From contig NZ_WVTD01000007.1 of NCBI RefSeq assembly GCF_009856825.1, forward strand, positions 1 through 64,000: 64,000 nucleotides of DNA, given 5' to 3'. The notes under the pieces were generated by a model that had not been told where the DNA came from, made no database searches, and saw only the letters and a program-made list of their open reading frames with translations. Position 1 is the stretch's first letter. Each line of letters starts with the position of its first letter. Shown piece after piece: positions 50,798-59,494 of this stretch. Source of the DNA: Novosphingobium silvae (GTDB taxonomy: Bacteria; Pseudomonadota; Alphaproteobacteria; Sphingomonadales; Sphingomonadaceae). Made by a program: the position numbers and the translations under genes.

Positions 50798-53700
50798 ATG
50801 GAGCGCATGGCGCAAAAGCAGGACCCGCTTCCCGACACCGACGAAACCGCAGCCCGGGCGCCCAGAGTGCCCGGACGGCGCGTTCGCTGGCGTGGACCCT
50901 CCCTGGTCGTGGGCGGGCTGGTGATCGTCGCTCTCGGCGCGGTCTGGCTTTCGCGCAAGGAACTTGCCGACGACTTCATCGCAGGCGAGCTCGATTCGCT
51001 CGGCCTTCCGGCTACTTACGAGATCGCCAGCATCGGTCCTTCCGAGCAGGTGATCCGCAATCTCGTCATTGGCGATCCAAGACGGCCGGATCTGACGATC
51101 GCGGAAGTTCGGGTTGCCACACGTCTCGCCTGGGGGCTGCCGGGCGTCGGGCGGATCACCGTCGTACGCCCGCGCCTATATGGCAGTTACCGAGCCGGCC
51201 GGGTGAGCTTCGGCAGCCTCGACAAGGTGCTGTTCACCGGCTCTGGCGAACCGTTCCGGCTGCCCGACCTCGACCTTGGCATCGAGGACGGGCGGGCGCT
51301 GATGGAAAGCGAACACGGCCGGATCGGCGTCAAACTGTCGGGACAGGGTGCCTTGCGCGGCGGCTTCGAGGGAGAAGTGGCGGCCCTGTCGTCTGCTCTG
51401 CAAGGTGGCGGCTGCAGGGCCGGGCGAACCAGCCTCTATGGCAGGCTTACTGTCTCGGGTGCCCGGCCGCGCTTCGTCGGGCCGCTGCGGACGCAAGGAG
51501 TGTCCTGCCCGGAACAGGCATTGCAATTCGCAAAGGGCGGTGCCCAGCTCGATCTCACGCTCGACGAGGCGCTCGACGGCGGCGAGGCGAAGGTGGGGCT
51601 TGCCGCAGGCGCGATCCGCTACGGCGCGCAGAAGATGGCGGGACTTTCCGGCACTGCACGCCTTACCTACCGCAAGCGCGGACTGAACGCGGCGTACAAA
51701 GTCACTGCGAAAGCGCTCGAAACACCGCAGGCCCGTCTTGCAAGCCTGGAACTTGACGGTCGGGTGCGGTCTACCGGTGGCCTCGCGCGGTTCGACATCG
51801 AAGGCGACCTTACCGACCGGGGCATCGCCCTTGGCGACACGCTGGACCGAGCCCTGCTGTCGGCGCAAGAGGCTGCTGCCGGAACCCTGGGCGCACCGAT
51901 CGCGGCAAAGGTGCGGGCGGCGCTGGCGCGAGAGACGAAAGGCAGCGCCCTCGATGCGAACCTTATCGTCCGCCGTTCGGAAGACGGATTGAGCCTGGTC
52001 GTTACCCGCGGCTCGCTTCGGGGCGGAAGCGGCGCCACGCTGCTTGCGCTCTCGCGCGTGCAGGCGCTGCTTGGAGAGGCAGGCGCCGCGCCGCGCGTCA
52101 CCGGGAACTTCACGACCGGCGGAAGGGATCTCCCGCAGGTCTGGGGGCGGATGGAAACGCAGGAGAACGGTCGCATTGCCATGCGCGTGGCCATGCCGGA
52201 CTATCGCGCCGGCTCCGCGATGGTCGGCGTCCCCCGCCTGTCGCTGGTACAGGACGCGGAAGGCGCACTGACCTTTACCGGGCAAGTGCTGATGAGCGGC
52301 GCTCTTCCCGGCGGCTCGACCCGCAATCTGCTGCTCCCGGTGGACGGACGCTGGGGTGCCAGGGGCCGGCTCTCGGTCTGGCGCGGGTGTACCGACGTGG
52401 CGTTCGACGCGCTGCAGGTCTCCAATCTCGCGCTCGACCGGCGGCGGTTGACGCTTTGCCCTGCGCGCGGAGGATCGATCCTTGAGGGAACGCCTGGTGC
52501 GCTGCAGTTCGCCGCCGGCATCACGTCGCTGGATCTATCCGGCAGACTCGGCGCGACCCCAATCCGCATCAGTTCGGGGCCGCTGGGCTTCGCGGTCGGA
52601 GGGTCGCACCCCGGTGTCATCAAGGCGAGCACGGTGAAGGTCGCGCTTGGTCCACCGGAAACGGCATCGCGTTTCTCCATCAGCCGCCTCGACGCACGGC
52701 TCGGCAGAGACATAGCGGGGACATTCGACGAAGCCGACATCAGCCTTGCCGCAGTTCCGCTCGACATGCGTCAGGCGGCGGGGCGGTGGCGCTATGCAGG
52801 TGGAGTGCTGGGCATCGACGGCGCGCGCTTCACGCTGGTGGATCGCCAGCCGGTGGCGCGATTCCAACCACTGGTGGCGCGCGATGCGGCTCTGCGGCTG
52901 GCCGACAACAGGATCGTCGCCGATGCCTTGCTGCGCGAGCCGGCCACCGACCGCGCCATCGTCCGCGCCGATATCGTACACGATCTGAACTCCGCCGCAG
53001 GTCACGCGGATCTTGCGGTCGAGGGCATTCAGTTCGATGACCGGCTGCAGGCGGATACGCTTTCGCGCACGATGCTGGGCGTCGTCTCGAACCTACGGGG
53101 ACAGGTCCGTGGCACCGGCCGTATCGACTGGAACAGCCGCGGCGTCACCAGTCGCGGCAGGTTTGCGACGGAAGGCGTTGATTTCGCTGCTGCCTTCGGG
53201 CCGGTTCAGGGTCTATCCGGGGAGGTGGTATTCACCGATCTTCTCGGTCTCGTGACCGCGCCCGACCAAACGGTGCACATCGCCTCCGTCAATCCCGGCA
53301 TCGAGGCGAGCAACGGTGTGCTCTCGTTCGAGATGCGGCCGGGCTACAATCTGCAGATCAATGGTGCCCAGTGGCCGTTCATGGATGGCACGCTCAACCT
53401 CGATCCCGCGCGTATGCAAATCGGCGTGGCCGAGACCCGGCGCTATACCCTGCGCGTCACCGGCCTCAATGCCGCGACTTTCGTGCAGCACCTTGAGCTT
53501 GAGAACATCAGTGCCACCGGCATCTTCGATGGAGAGATGCCGATGGTGTTCGACGAGAACGGCGGGCGTATCGACGGCGGCTTCCTCGTCAGCCGCGCCC
53601 CGGGAGGCAATGTCTCGTACAACGGGGCGCTCACCTACAAGGACCTCTCGGCGATGGGCAACTTCGCCTTCGATGCGCTGCGGTCGATCGACTACCGCAG

Positions 53701-54037
53701 AATGGAGATCGGGCTTGGGGGATCGTTATCGGGCGAAATCCTGACGCGCATCAGCTTCGACGGGTTGAGCCAGGGCACGGGAGCCAGCAAGAACTTCCTG
53801 ACGAAGCAAATCGCCAAGCTGCCGATCCGCTTCGTGGTCAACGTGAGAGCCCCGTTCTTCAGCCTCTTCGGTTCGATGCGTTCGCTCTACGATCCAGCCT
53901 ACGTCACCGACCCGCGGGTGCTGGGCCTTGTCGATGCCGCCGGCAACCGGCGCGCGAACGGCCCCGATGCGACGCTGCCGCTTGCGCCGCCTCCACTCAC
54001 CGACATTCAGCCTCCAGTCAGCGAGAAAACGCCATGA
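50798..54037 (+). CDS. ydbH: YdbH-type AsmA-like intermembrane bridge protein
   Basis: YdbH is one of the large AsmA-like proteins thought to carry phospholipids between the inner and outer membranes. The 1079-residue protein has one N-terminal transmembrane helix (SLVVGGLVIVALGAVWL, about residues 36-52). A long repetitive beta-rich region follows, with many D-x-G/L-x-L strands. The C-terminal part has family segments such as GYNLQINGAQWPF, LGGSLSGEILTRISFDG and LPIRFVVNVRAPFFSLFGSMRSL. ATG 50798 (or ATG 50807) is chosen because the open frame upstream overlaps radC. The downstream ynbE overlaps its stop (ATGA), and ydbL follows, which is the characteristic trio. Confidence 0.87.
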   Translation: MERMAQKQDPLPDTDETAARAPRVPGRRVRWRGPSLVVGGLVIVALGAVWLSRKELADDFIAGELDSLGLPATYEIASIGPSEQVIRNLVIGDPRRPDLTIAEVRVATRLAWGLPGVGRITVVRPRLYGSYRAGRVSFGSLDKVLFTGSGEPFRLPDLDLGIEDGRALMESEHGRIGVKLSGQGALRGGFEGEVAALSSALQGGGCRAGRTSLYGRLTVSGARPRFVGPLRTQGVSCPEQALQFAKGGAQLDLTLDEALDGGEAKVGLAAGAIRYGAQKMAGLSGTARLTYRKRGLNAAYKVTAKALETPQARLASLELDGRVRSTGGLARFDIEGDLTDRGIALGDTLDRALLSAQEAAAGTLGAPIAAKVRAALARETKGSALDANLIVRRSEDGLSLVVTRGSLRGGSGATLLALSRVQALLGEAGAAPRVTGNFTTGGRDLPQVWGRMETQENGRIAMRVAMPDYRAGSAMVGVPRLSLVQDAEGALTFTGQVLMSGALPGGSTRNLLLPVDGRWGARGRLSVWRGCTDVAFDALQVSNLALDRRRLTLCPARGGSILEGTPGALQFAAGITSLDLSGRLGATPIRISSGPLGFAVGGSHPGVIKASTVKVALGPPETASRFSISRLDARLGRDIAGTFDEADISLAAVPLDMRQAAGRWRYAGGVLGIDGARFTLVDRQPVARFQPLVARDAALRLADNRIVADALLREPATDRAIVRADIVHDLNSAAGHADLAVEGIQFDDRLQADTLSRTMLGVVSNLRGQVRGTGRIDWNSRGVTSRGRFATEGVDFAAAFGPVQGLSGEVVFTDLLGLVTAPDQTVHIASVNPGIEASNGVLSFEMRPGYNLQINGAQWPFMDGTLNLDPARMQIGVAETRRYTLRVTGLNAATFVQHLELENISATGIFDGEMPMVFDENGGRIDGGFLVSRAPGGNVSYNGALTYKDLSAMGNFAFDALRSIDYRRMEIGLGGSLSGEILTRISFDGLSQGTGASKNFLTKQIAKLPIRFVVNVRAPFFSLFGSMRSLYDPAYVTDPRVLGLVDAAGNRRANGPDATLPLAPPPLTDIQPPVSEKTP

Positions 54038-54336
54038 CCTTCCGTGAATTGACCGGAACCCTTCCGGCTGCAAAAGACCCGGTCATGAACGACGGGTACT
54101 CGATGACGATGCAGCGTAAAGGCATATGGTCCGGAAGGCGCGCCGCTCGCGCCGCAAGGATTGCCGGGAGTATGATGGCAGCCTCGGGCATGTTCGGAGT
54201 GGGAGGCTGCATTCAGGTGGCAGCACCTGACAAGCCGATCGTGATCGAATTGAACATCAACATCCGGCAGGAAGTGGTCTATCGTCTAGCTGCGGATGCG
54301 GCCAAGACGGTAGAGCAGAACGAGGCGATATTCTGA
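54034..54336 (+). CDS. ynbE: YnbE-family lipoprotein
   Basis: YnbE is an outer-membrane lipoprotein that caps the YdbH bridge. The protein (100 residues from ATG 54034) has a lipobox FGVGGC at about residue 59, and then a short mature part ending with NINIRQEVVYRLAADA, the conserved YnbE segment. The start at 54034 overlaps the ydbH stop by four bases. ATG starts nearer the lipobox (for example MQRKGIW at about residue 26) would give a more typical signal length. Its stop overlaps the ydbL ATG by one base. Confidence 0.85.
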   Translation: MTFRELTGTLPAAKDPVMNDGYSMTMQRKGIWSGRRAARAARIAGSMMAASGMFGVGGCIQVAAPDKPIVIELNINIRQEVVYRLAADAAKTVEQNEAIF

Positions 54337-54737
54337 TGAAGAGGACCCGGTTCACGAACGCAGGCGGTATCGCTCTTGCAGCCGCGACGATTGCAGCTCT
54401 TGCCGGCATGCCAGCGGCACAGGCACAGAGCGCGCGCAGCCCGGCCTATACTGCCGCGCGTGCCGCAGGGCAGGTGGGCGAGCAGCGCGACGGCTATCTG
54501 GGCGTTGTCGGCAGCCAGAGCGGTGAGATCGCGGCGATGGTGCGCGACATCAACAACCAGCGCCGGCAGGTCTATACCAAGGCCTCGGCAGGCAAGAGCA
54601 CGATCCAGGAGTACGCTTTCACCACCGGCTGCAAGCTGATCCGGGACACACGGGCGGGTGAGAAGTATCAGGGTCTCGATGGCTCGTGGAAGACGCGCGG
54701 AGCGGGTGCTCCGGAACTCGACCCGCGCTGCCCCTGA
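54336..54737 (+). CDS. ydbL: YdbL-family periplasmic protein
   Basis: YdbL acts with YdbH and YnbE and is proposed to keep YnbE from over-assembling. The 133-residue protein has a signal peptide (to about PAAQAQS) and the YdbL segments GQVGEQRDGYLGVVG, DINNQRRQVYTKASAGKST and a C-terminal G-x2-Y-A/F region. It has two cysteines (TTGCKLI and the last CP). The ATG overlaps the ynbE stop (TGATG), so all three are one translationally coupled unit. A perfect CCGCCGG-TTCA-CCGGCGG hairpin follows at 54744. Confidence 0.87.
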   Translation: MKRTRFTNAGGIALAAATIAALAGMPAAQAQSARSPAYTAARAAGQVGEQRDGYLGVVGSQSGEIAAMVRDINNQRRQVYTKASAGKSTIQEYAFTTGCKLIRDTRAGEKYQGLDGSWKTRGAGAPELDPRCP

Positions 54738-54743
54738 TCCCAA

Positions 54744-54761
54744 CCGCCGGTTCACCGGCGG
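54744..54761 (+). terminator. Hairpin after ydbL
   Basis: CCGCCGG and CCGGCGG are perfect arms around TTCA. It lies seven bases after the ydbL stop. No T-run follows, so it may only protect the message end. Confidence 0.5.
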
Positions 54762-54922
54762 AAAGTGCTGGAAATTCGAGCAACTTCCCTGAGAAAGTCT
54801 GCGAGCATCGCCATTGCGGTATCGATGCGCGGGCGTACCGCCGCGCGCGGGAATGCCAGCCCTGAGGAGCGGGCTAAGTCAATAAAGCATCCACAAGCAG
54901 CAAGGGTCCGGCCGTGCCACGG

Positions 54923-54951
54923 TTGACTCGGGAAAAGCCCCACCCTAAGGG
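54923..54951 (+). promoter_or_regulatory. Promoter of the atp F0 operon
   Basis: TTGACT (54923-54928) and TAAGGG (54946-54951) are separated by 17 bases. Transcription would start near 54958, with about 63 bases of leader to atpI. This is the best promoter in the 283-base gap between ydbL and atpI. Confidence 0.6.
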
Positions 54952-55020
54952 GGCGGCGCTCTTGGCGGGCAGCCGTCGTTCAAGTCTGTGCGTTCCTGTT
55001 GTAACGATAAGGAGCCTGAA

Positions 55021-55341
55021 ATGACCGACGAGCCGACTGTCCAGGGCCCCGTAGGCGAGGATGCGCGCATCGATTCGCTCGACGAAAGGCTGAAGGCCCT
55101 TCGCGAGCGGGAAGAGCAACGCAACCGACCGAAGGCCGGTGCGGAAACCGATGCGAGCTATCGCCTCGGCAACCGCGTCCTTTCGGAACTGCTTGGGGGT
55201 CTTGCGGGCGGCTTGTTCCTCGGGTGGTTGATCGACCACTTCGCCGGAACGTCGCCCTGGGGTCTGATGGTGATGCTCTTCGTCGGAATCGGCGTCGCCT
55301 TCAGGAACATAATCCGGATTACGAACCGGCGCCCGGACTGA
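55021..55341 (+). CDS. atpI: ATP synthase-associated protein AtpI/AtpZ
   Basis: AtpI helps assemble the F0 c-ring and may pass Mg2+. The 106-residue protein has a charged N-terminal half (DERLKALREREEQRNRPKA). Two membrane helices follow (LSELLGGLAGGLFLGWLIDHF and a second from LMVMLFVGIGVAF). The G-x3-G-x-F-x-GWLIDHFAGTSPWGL motif is the AtpI signature. ATG 55021 has GGAG six bases upstream. It heads the F0 operon, as in other alphaproteobacteria. Confidence 0.9.
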   Translation: MTDEPTVQGPVGEDARIDSLDERLKALREREEQRNRPKAGAETDASYRLGNRVLSELLGGLAGGLFLGWLIDHFAGTSPWGLMVMLFVGIGVAFRNIIRITNRRPD

Positions 55342-55407
55342 CCCCCCAAGACCTTGGGGCAGGGGATGGTAGGGGCGCTGTCGTTCATTGGCGACAGGGA
55401 TAATCGC

Positions 55408-56190
55408 GTGGCAGCCGAAGCGAAGCTCGACCCGATGCACCAGTTCCAGCTCGAGAAGCTGGCGGGCGCGGACTGGAACATTGCCGGTTACAACGTCGCT
55501 TTCACCAACAGCGCTCTGTGGATGGGTCTGGCGACGCTGGCGCTGATCGTCTTCGTCGCCGGTGGCATGAAGCGGGCGGTCGTTCCCGGCCGCTGGCAGA
55601 TGGCGGTGGAAACCTTCACCGGCTTCATCGATGGCATGCTCGCGGCGAACGTAGGCAAGGCCGGCAAGAAGTACGTCCCGTACATCTTCTCGCTGTTCAT
55701 GTTCATCCTCTTCGCGAACTTCCTTGGCCTGATGCCGCTCGGCGTCCTGGGCGTTCACCCGTTCACTTTCACCAGCCACTTCTCGGCCACCGGTGTTCTC
55801 GCGGTCCTGTCGTTCTCGATCGTCCTGATCGTCGGCTTCGCCAAGCACGGCCTGCACTTCTTCTCGCTGTTCGTGCCGCACGGTACGCCGGTTGCGATGA
55901 TCCCGATAATTTTCGTGGTCGAGCTGATCTCCTTCCTCGTGCGCCCATTCAGCCTCGGCCTGCGACTCTTCGTTGCGATGATGGCGGGCCACGTTCTGCT
56001 CGAAGTGCTCTCCAGCTTCGTCATCAGCGGCGGCAACGCCGGCCCGGCACTGTTCGTGATCGCAGGCCTGCCCAGCTTCGTCCTGATGGTCGGCATCTGT
56101 GCGCTCGAACTGCTGGTGGCCGGCATCCAGGCCTATGTCTTCGCACTTCTCACCTGCGTCTATCTGAACGACGCCGAGAACCTTCACTGA
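55408..56190 (+). CDS. atpB: ATP synthase F0 subunit a
   Basis: Subunit a forms the proton half-channels of the F0 motor. The 260-residue protein has about six membrane helices. The key arginine is in SLGLRLFVAMMAGHVLL, and NFLGLMPLG and the FILFANF helix precede it. GTG at 55408 is chosen because AGGGA lies seven bases upstream, giving MAAEAKLDPMHQFQLEKL, the usual N-terminus. The frame is open to 55354 but has no ribosome site there. Confidence 0.95.
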   Translation: MAAEAKLDPMHQFQLEKLAGADWNIAGYNVAFTNSALWMGLATLALIVFVAGGMKRAVVPGRWQMAVETFTGFIDGMLAANVGKAGKKYVPYIFSLFMFILFANFLGLMPLGVLGVHPFTFTSHFSATGVLAVLSFSIVLIVGFAKHGLHFFSLFVPHGTPVAMIPIIFVVELISFLVRPFSLGLRLFVAMMAGHVLLEVLSSFVISGGNAGPALFVIAGLPSFVLMVGICALELLVAGIQAYVFALLTCVYLNDAENLH

Positions 56191-56232
56191 TCTTTTTCCG
56201 TCAACACGGGTTTACCAAAGGGAGTTTTTGAA

Positions 56233-56457
56233 ATGGACGCAGAAGCTGCAAAGCTGCTCGGTGCTGGTTTCGCCGCGATCGGCGCTGGCCTTGCCTCGAT
56301 CGGCGTGGGCAACGTTTTCGCCAAGTTCCTCGAAGGTGCGCTGCGCAACCCCGGCGCCGCTGACGCCCAGCAGGGCCGCCTGTTCATCGGCTTCGCCGGT
56401 GCCGAGCTTCTGGGCCTGCTGTCGTTCGTCATTGCCGCGCTGCTGATCTTCGCCTGA
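56233..56457 (+). CDS. atpE: ATP synthase F0 subunit c
   Basis: Subunit c forms the rotating ring. The 74-residue hairpin has two helices. The first is glycine-rich (LLGAGFAAIGAGLASIGVGNVF), the polar loop is EGALRNPGA, and the second helix carries the proton-binding Glu58 in GAELLGLLSFV. It has the size and motif of alphaproteobacterial subunits c. It lies 42 bases after atpB and 120 bases before atpF'. Confidence 0.97.
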   Translation: MDAEAAKLLGAGFAAIGAGLASIGVGNVFAKFLEGALRNPGAADAQQGRLFIGFAGAELLGLLSFVIAALLIFA

Positions 56458-56577
56458 TCGCAAGCGCCTGACCGGATCGTTCCGGCCGTCCTGACCCTTT
56501 GGCCAAATGCTTTGGTGGGACGGCCGGACCTTCCGGCCCAAGATTTTTTCACGGCAACCTCGAGACAGGGCTGACCC

Positions 56578-57072
56578 ATGCCTCAGATCGCACAGCTAGG
56601 CGAGTTCTACTCCAGCCAGATTTTCTGGCTGCTGATCTTCTTCGGCATCACCTTCTTCGTCGTCGGACGCGGGATGGTGCCCAAGGTGATGGACACCGTC
56701 GCGAGCCGCGACAAGCAGATCGCCGACGACCTCAAGGCTGCCGAAGCGGCTCGCGCCCAGGCTGACTCCGAGGAAGCCGCATGGCGGACCCGCGAGAACG
56801 CCAACCGGGCACAGGCGCAGGGCCTCATCGCCGACGCACGCGCCCAGGGCGCTGCCGCGACGACCGAGCGTCTTGCCGCAGCCCAGGCTCGCATCGATGC
56901 GGAGATCGCCGCTGCGGAAGCCCGCATCGCCGATGCGCGCCGTTCGGCCGCCGCCGAGATCGAAACCGTTGCCGCCGACGCGACCCGCGAAATCGTGAGC
57001 CGCATCGCCGGCCTCTCGCTTGACGATACGGCCGTGCGCGGTGCGGTGAAGGAGAACCTGGTCCATGGCTGA
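56578..57072 (+). CDS. atpF': ATP synthase F0 subunit b'
   Basis: The b' subunit is one of two stator arms found in photosynthetic and alphaproteobacterial ATP synthases. The 164-residue protein has an N-terminal membrane helix (FWLLIFFGITFFVVGRGMV) and a long alanine-rich coiled coil (ADSEEAAWRTRENANRAQAQ and following). The next gene, atpF, starts eight bases inside its end. The duplicated b/b' pair supports the alphaproteobacterial origin. Confidence 0.93.
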   Translation: MPQIAQLGEFYSSQIFWLLIFFGITFFVVGRGMVPKVMDTVASRDKQIADDLKAAEAARAQADSEEAAWRTRENANRAQAQGLIADARAQGAAATTERLAAAQARIDAEIAAAEARIADARRSAAAEIETVAADATREIVSRIAGLSLDDTAVRGAVKENLVHG

Positions 57073-57646
57073 ATCCAACGCCGCCATAGAACAAGGCCTC
57101 GCCCATGAGGGCGCGGAAGTGACCGGCGCCGCCACGCACGCGACGGTCGAGCATCACGCCGAGCCGATGCTGCTCGGCTTCGCGCCCCCGGTCGCGATCG
57201 TCAGCGCCTCGATGCTCGTGCTCATCGCCATCCTCGTATGGAAGGGCGTACCCCGGCTTCTGGCCGGCGGTCTCGACGCCCGGATCGCCGAGATCAAGGC
57301 GCAGCTTGCAGAGGCGAAGACCCTGCGCGCCGAGGCGGAAGCCCTGCGCAAGGAATACGCCGACAAGATTGCCGGTGCCGAGAAGGACGCGGTGGCCATG
57401 CTCGAGCATGCACGCCATGAAGCCGGCGCGATCGTCGCCAAGGCTGAGGCAGATGCGGCGGAAAGCGTCGCTCGCCGTGAAAAGATGGCGAAGGACAAGA
57501 TCGGCGCTGCCGAGCTTGCCGCCGTCACCGACCTTCGGAACCAGGCCGCTGCCGCGGCCGCTGCGGCTGCCAGGACACTGATCGCTGCCAACCACTCGGC
57601 TGATGCCGACAGGGTGCTTGTCGATCGGGCCATCGCCGGCATCTGA
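57065..57646 (+). CDS. atpF: ATP synthase F0 subunit b
   Basis: The second stator arm. The 193-residue protein has an extra polar N-terminal stretch of about 35 residues. A membrane helix follows (VAIVSASMLVLIAILVW), then a long coiled coil rich in Ala, Glu, Lys and Arg. A C-terminal alanine run (AAAAAAAAART-like) is notable but usual for the group. It overlaps atpF' by eight bases. A strong terminator (57675-57706) ends the F0 operon. The F1 genes are not in this window, as is typical. Confidence 0.93.
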   Translation: MAESNAAIEQGLAHEGAEVTGAATHATVEHHAEPMLLGFAPPVAIVSASMLVLIAILVWKGVPRLLAGGLDARIAEIKAQLAEAKTLRAEAEALRKEYADKIAGAEKDAVAMLEHARHEAGAIVAKAEADAAESVARREKMAKDKIGAAELAAVTDLRNQAAAAAAAAARTLIAANHSADADRVLVDRAIAGI

Positions 57647-57674
57647 TCCGCGTAGCAGCCGTGTCGCTGTAAAC

Positions 57675-57706
57675 CGAAAGCCTCCGTTTCGCGACGGGGG
57701 CTTTCG
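57675..57706 (+). terminator. Terminator of the F0 operon
   Basis: CGAAAGCCTCCGT and ACGGGGGCTTTCG form a 13-base-pair stem with one G-T pair around six bases. It follows the atpF stop by 28 bases. The T-run is weak. Confidence 0.7.
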
Positions 57707-57783
57707 TGCATTCAGGGCGGCTACTTCCTTGGGAGGAGTACAGGGCGTAGGCTCGCTCTTCGAGTAAAACGGAGAGGTGATTC

Positions 57784-57972
57784 ATGTTCGTCAAGTTCAC
57801 CGGTGCAGATCGCACGGCCACCGCGGTCAACGCAGCGCAGGTCACTTTCGTGTCGCTGGTCAGCGAAGGTACCCGGATCCGCTTCGGCGAAGGGCGCGCT
57901 GTAACTGTGGTCGAGCCGCTCGAGGAAGTCATCGAACGGCTCAACAGGACGGGATCGTTCCCCGATATCTGA
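57784..57972 (+). CDS. Small FlbD-like protein
   Basis: The 62-residue protein (MFVKFTGADRTATAVNAAQV, with TRIRFGEGRAVTVVEPLEEVIERL) is beta-rich with a final helix. It resembles the FlbD/YpsA-type small flagellar protein fold (an N-terminal strand, a T/V-rich strand pair with a G-x-G turn, then VEPLEEVIERL). The likeness is only approximate and no flagellar gene is near. ATG 57784 has GGAGAGG at a good distance. It stands alone between the atp terminator and gloB. Confidence 0.65.
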   Translation: MFVKFTGADRTATAVNAAQVTFVSLVSEGTRIRFGEGRAVTVVEPLEEVIERLNRTGSFPDI

Positions 57973-58128
57973 AGGACGGCGTTGTCGGCCGTTACGCTTC
58001 CGGACTGCCGCTTCGCCGACAGCTGATGCTGTGACGCCGGGCTGCGATGCCGCCTCGGGGGCAGGAGGGCAGGGCCAAGCCATGTCCCTGCTTCCGGAAG
58101 GGGAAACGGCGAGGTGCAACGCGGCGCC
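57973..58128. other. Hairpin-rich gap before the gloB stop
   Basis: The 156 bases between the small gene and convergent gloB hold paired arms: CGGCGT (57977-57982) with ACGCCG (58034-58039), and GTCGGC (57984-57989) with GCCGAC (58015-58020). A perfect ACAGC-N4-GCTGT dyad (58019-58032) competes with the last pair. No T-run was seen. The structure may end one or both transcripts. Confidence 0.35.
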
Positions 58129-58899
58129 CTAGAAGCTGTCCTTTGCAGCTCGGAGCGCGGCAAAGGTCGCGACCGTGTCACCGGGGGTGTTTGCGGGTGC
58201 CCAACGCGACTGCATCGCCGGATCATCCGCGCGTAGGAAGGGATTTGTCGCCAACTCCCGCTCCAGTTTGGTCGGCACCGTCGGCAGGCCCCGTTCGCGC
58301 AGCCTGGCGATATCCTCGGCGTAAGCCTGGAGCTCGGCATTGTCAGGATCGGCATAGAGCGCGAAGCGCGCGTTCGATGCCGTGTACTCGTGCGCGCAGT
58401 AGATCATCGTATCCGAAGGGAGTGCCTTCAAGCGGGTAAGAGAGGTCCAGAACTGAGCCGGTGTTCCTTCAAACATCCGGCCGCAGCCGAGCGCGAAAAG
58501 CGAATCGCCTACGAAGGCAATGGAAGCCCCGGGCAAGTGATAGGCGACATGGCCATTCGTATGCCCGCCCACATCGATCACGAATGCCTCCCGTTCGCCG
58601 ATGGTGGCGATGTCGCCGTGGCGGACAACCCGGTCGCTCCCCTCGATCTTTGCCGCGTCATCGGCGGGAGCTGTGATCCGGCAGCCTGTCGAGGCTTTGA
58701 TGGCGGAATTTCCTCCAGCATGGTCCGGGTGCCAGTGGGTGTTCCAGATCTGCGTGATCTGCCAGCCCTTGCGCGCGGCCTGACGCAGGTATTCGTCGGC
58801 GTCTGGAGTGTCGATGCAGACTGTCTCGCCGCTCTCCGTATCGTGAAGAAGATAGCCGTAGTTATCGTACAGACACGGAAACTGGTGAACTTCGAGCAT
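58129..58899 (-). CDS. gloB: Hydroxyacylglutathione hydrolase (glyoxalase II)
   Basis: GloB hydrolyses S-lactoylglutathione to lactate and glutathione in methylglyoxal detoxification. The 256-residue metallo-beta-lactamase has THWHPDH (His55, His57, Asp59, His60), FVIDVGGHTNGHVAYH and FVGDSLFALGCGRMFEG. CAHEYT and a C-terminal R-x4-NPF segment (ATNPFLRADD) complete the family set. In this protein the second residue of the usual THHHxDH is Trp. ATG 58899 is used. A VOC-family gene starts upstream and is co-directional. Confidence 0.94.
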   Translation of the reverse strand: MLEVHQFPCLYDNYGYLLHDTESGETVCIDTPDADEYLRQAARKGWQITQIWNTHWHPDHAGGNSAIKASTGCRITAPADDAAKIEGSDRVVRHGDIATIGEREAFVIDVGGHTNGHVAYHLPGASIAFVGDSLFALGCGRMFEGTPAQFWTSLTRLKALPSDTMIYCAHEYTASNARFALYADPDNAELQAYAEDIARLRERGLPTVPTKLERELATNPFLRADDPAMQSRWAPANTPGDTVATFAALRAAKDSF

Positions 58900-58932
58900 G
58901 CGACCTCTCCTTGCGGAGAGTAATGTAGGTGT

Positions 58933-59334
58933 TCAGGGATCGTCGGGGAAGGGCAGGTTCAGCTGCCAGCTGACGCCGTGGGCATCGTTCAACCACGTGA
59001 AGAGCGCGCTGAAGTCGTATGCATCGAGCGGCATCATTACCTTGCCCCCATCGCCCAGCACCTTCGCTGCGTGGCGCAGCTGCGCCTCATCGTCGCAATC
59101 GACGAAGATCGAGATGGACGGCGTGAAGGTAAAGCTGTGCGGGATATCGCTGTCCAATACGTGCCACTGCGTGCTGCCCAGCATGAAGTGGGCGCGGGCC
59201 ACCCTACCCTCGAACTCGCCGGCGCCATGATGGTCAAGTTCGGTAACCGTGAGGTGCTCCGGAAAGGCGTGCTTCCACAGCAGAAGAGCGTCCTGCGCAT
59301 CGCCCTGGAACATCAGGAATGGCGTCGCATGCAT
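58933..59334 (-). CDS. VOC-family protein, PhnB-like
   Basis: The 133-residue protein is one vicinal-oxygen-chelate domain of the PhnB/3-demethylubiquinone-methyltransferase-like type. It opens ATPFLMFQGDAQDALLLW and has EFEGRVARAHFMLGSTQWHVLDS and PSISIFVDCDDE. It ends GGKVMMPLDAYDFSALFTWLND with GVSWQLNL. Such domains often bind antibiotics or small molecules, but a catalytic metal set is not clear here. It lies 33 bases upstream of gloB on the same strand. A terminator of rpsA lies upstream at 59415. Confidence 0.85.
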   Translation of the reverse strand: MHATPFLMFQGDAQDALLLWKHAFPEHLTVTELDHHGAGEFEGRVARAHFMLGSTQWHVLDSDIPHSFTFTPSISIFVDCDDEAQLRHAAKVLGDGGKVMMPLDAYDFSALFTWLNDAHGVSWQLNLPFPDDP

Positions 59335-59414
59335 GGCGGATCCTTACCGGTCTTGGCATGACAAAGCGGGGCGAAACGGGATGTTCCCTGAGGCTCTATG
59401 GGCAGGGAGGGGCA

Positions 59415-59456
59415 AAGCAAAAGCCCGCCCGGATCGCTCCGGACGGGCCCTTGCTT
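59415..59456 (-). terminator. Terminator of rpsA
   Basis: A three-part stem is formed by AAGCAA with TTGCTT, GCCCG with CGGGC, and CCGG with CCGG, around a six-base loop. On the minus strand it ends in a T-rich stretch (TTTTGCTTTG). It follows the rpsA stop by 38 bases. Confidence 0.75.
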
Positions 59457-59494
59457 GAGTTTCAACCTGCGGCGGTGGCCGAAGGTCGAGCCAA

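Noticed and set aside
54752..54943. 63-codon minus-strand frame in the ydbL-atpI gap
   Set aside because: The product has no recognisable feature, no ribosome site was seen, and the frame runs over the atp promoter and the ydbL hairpin.
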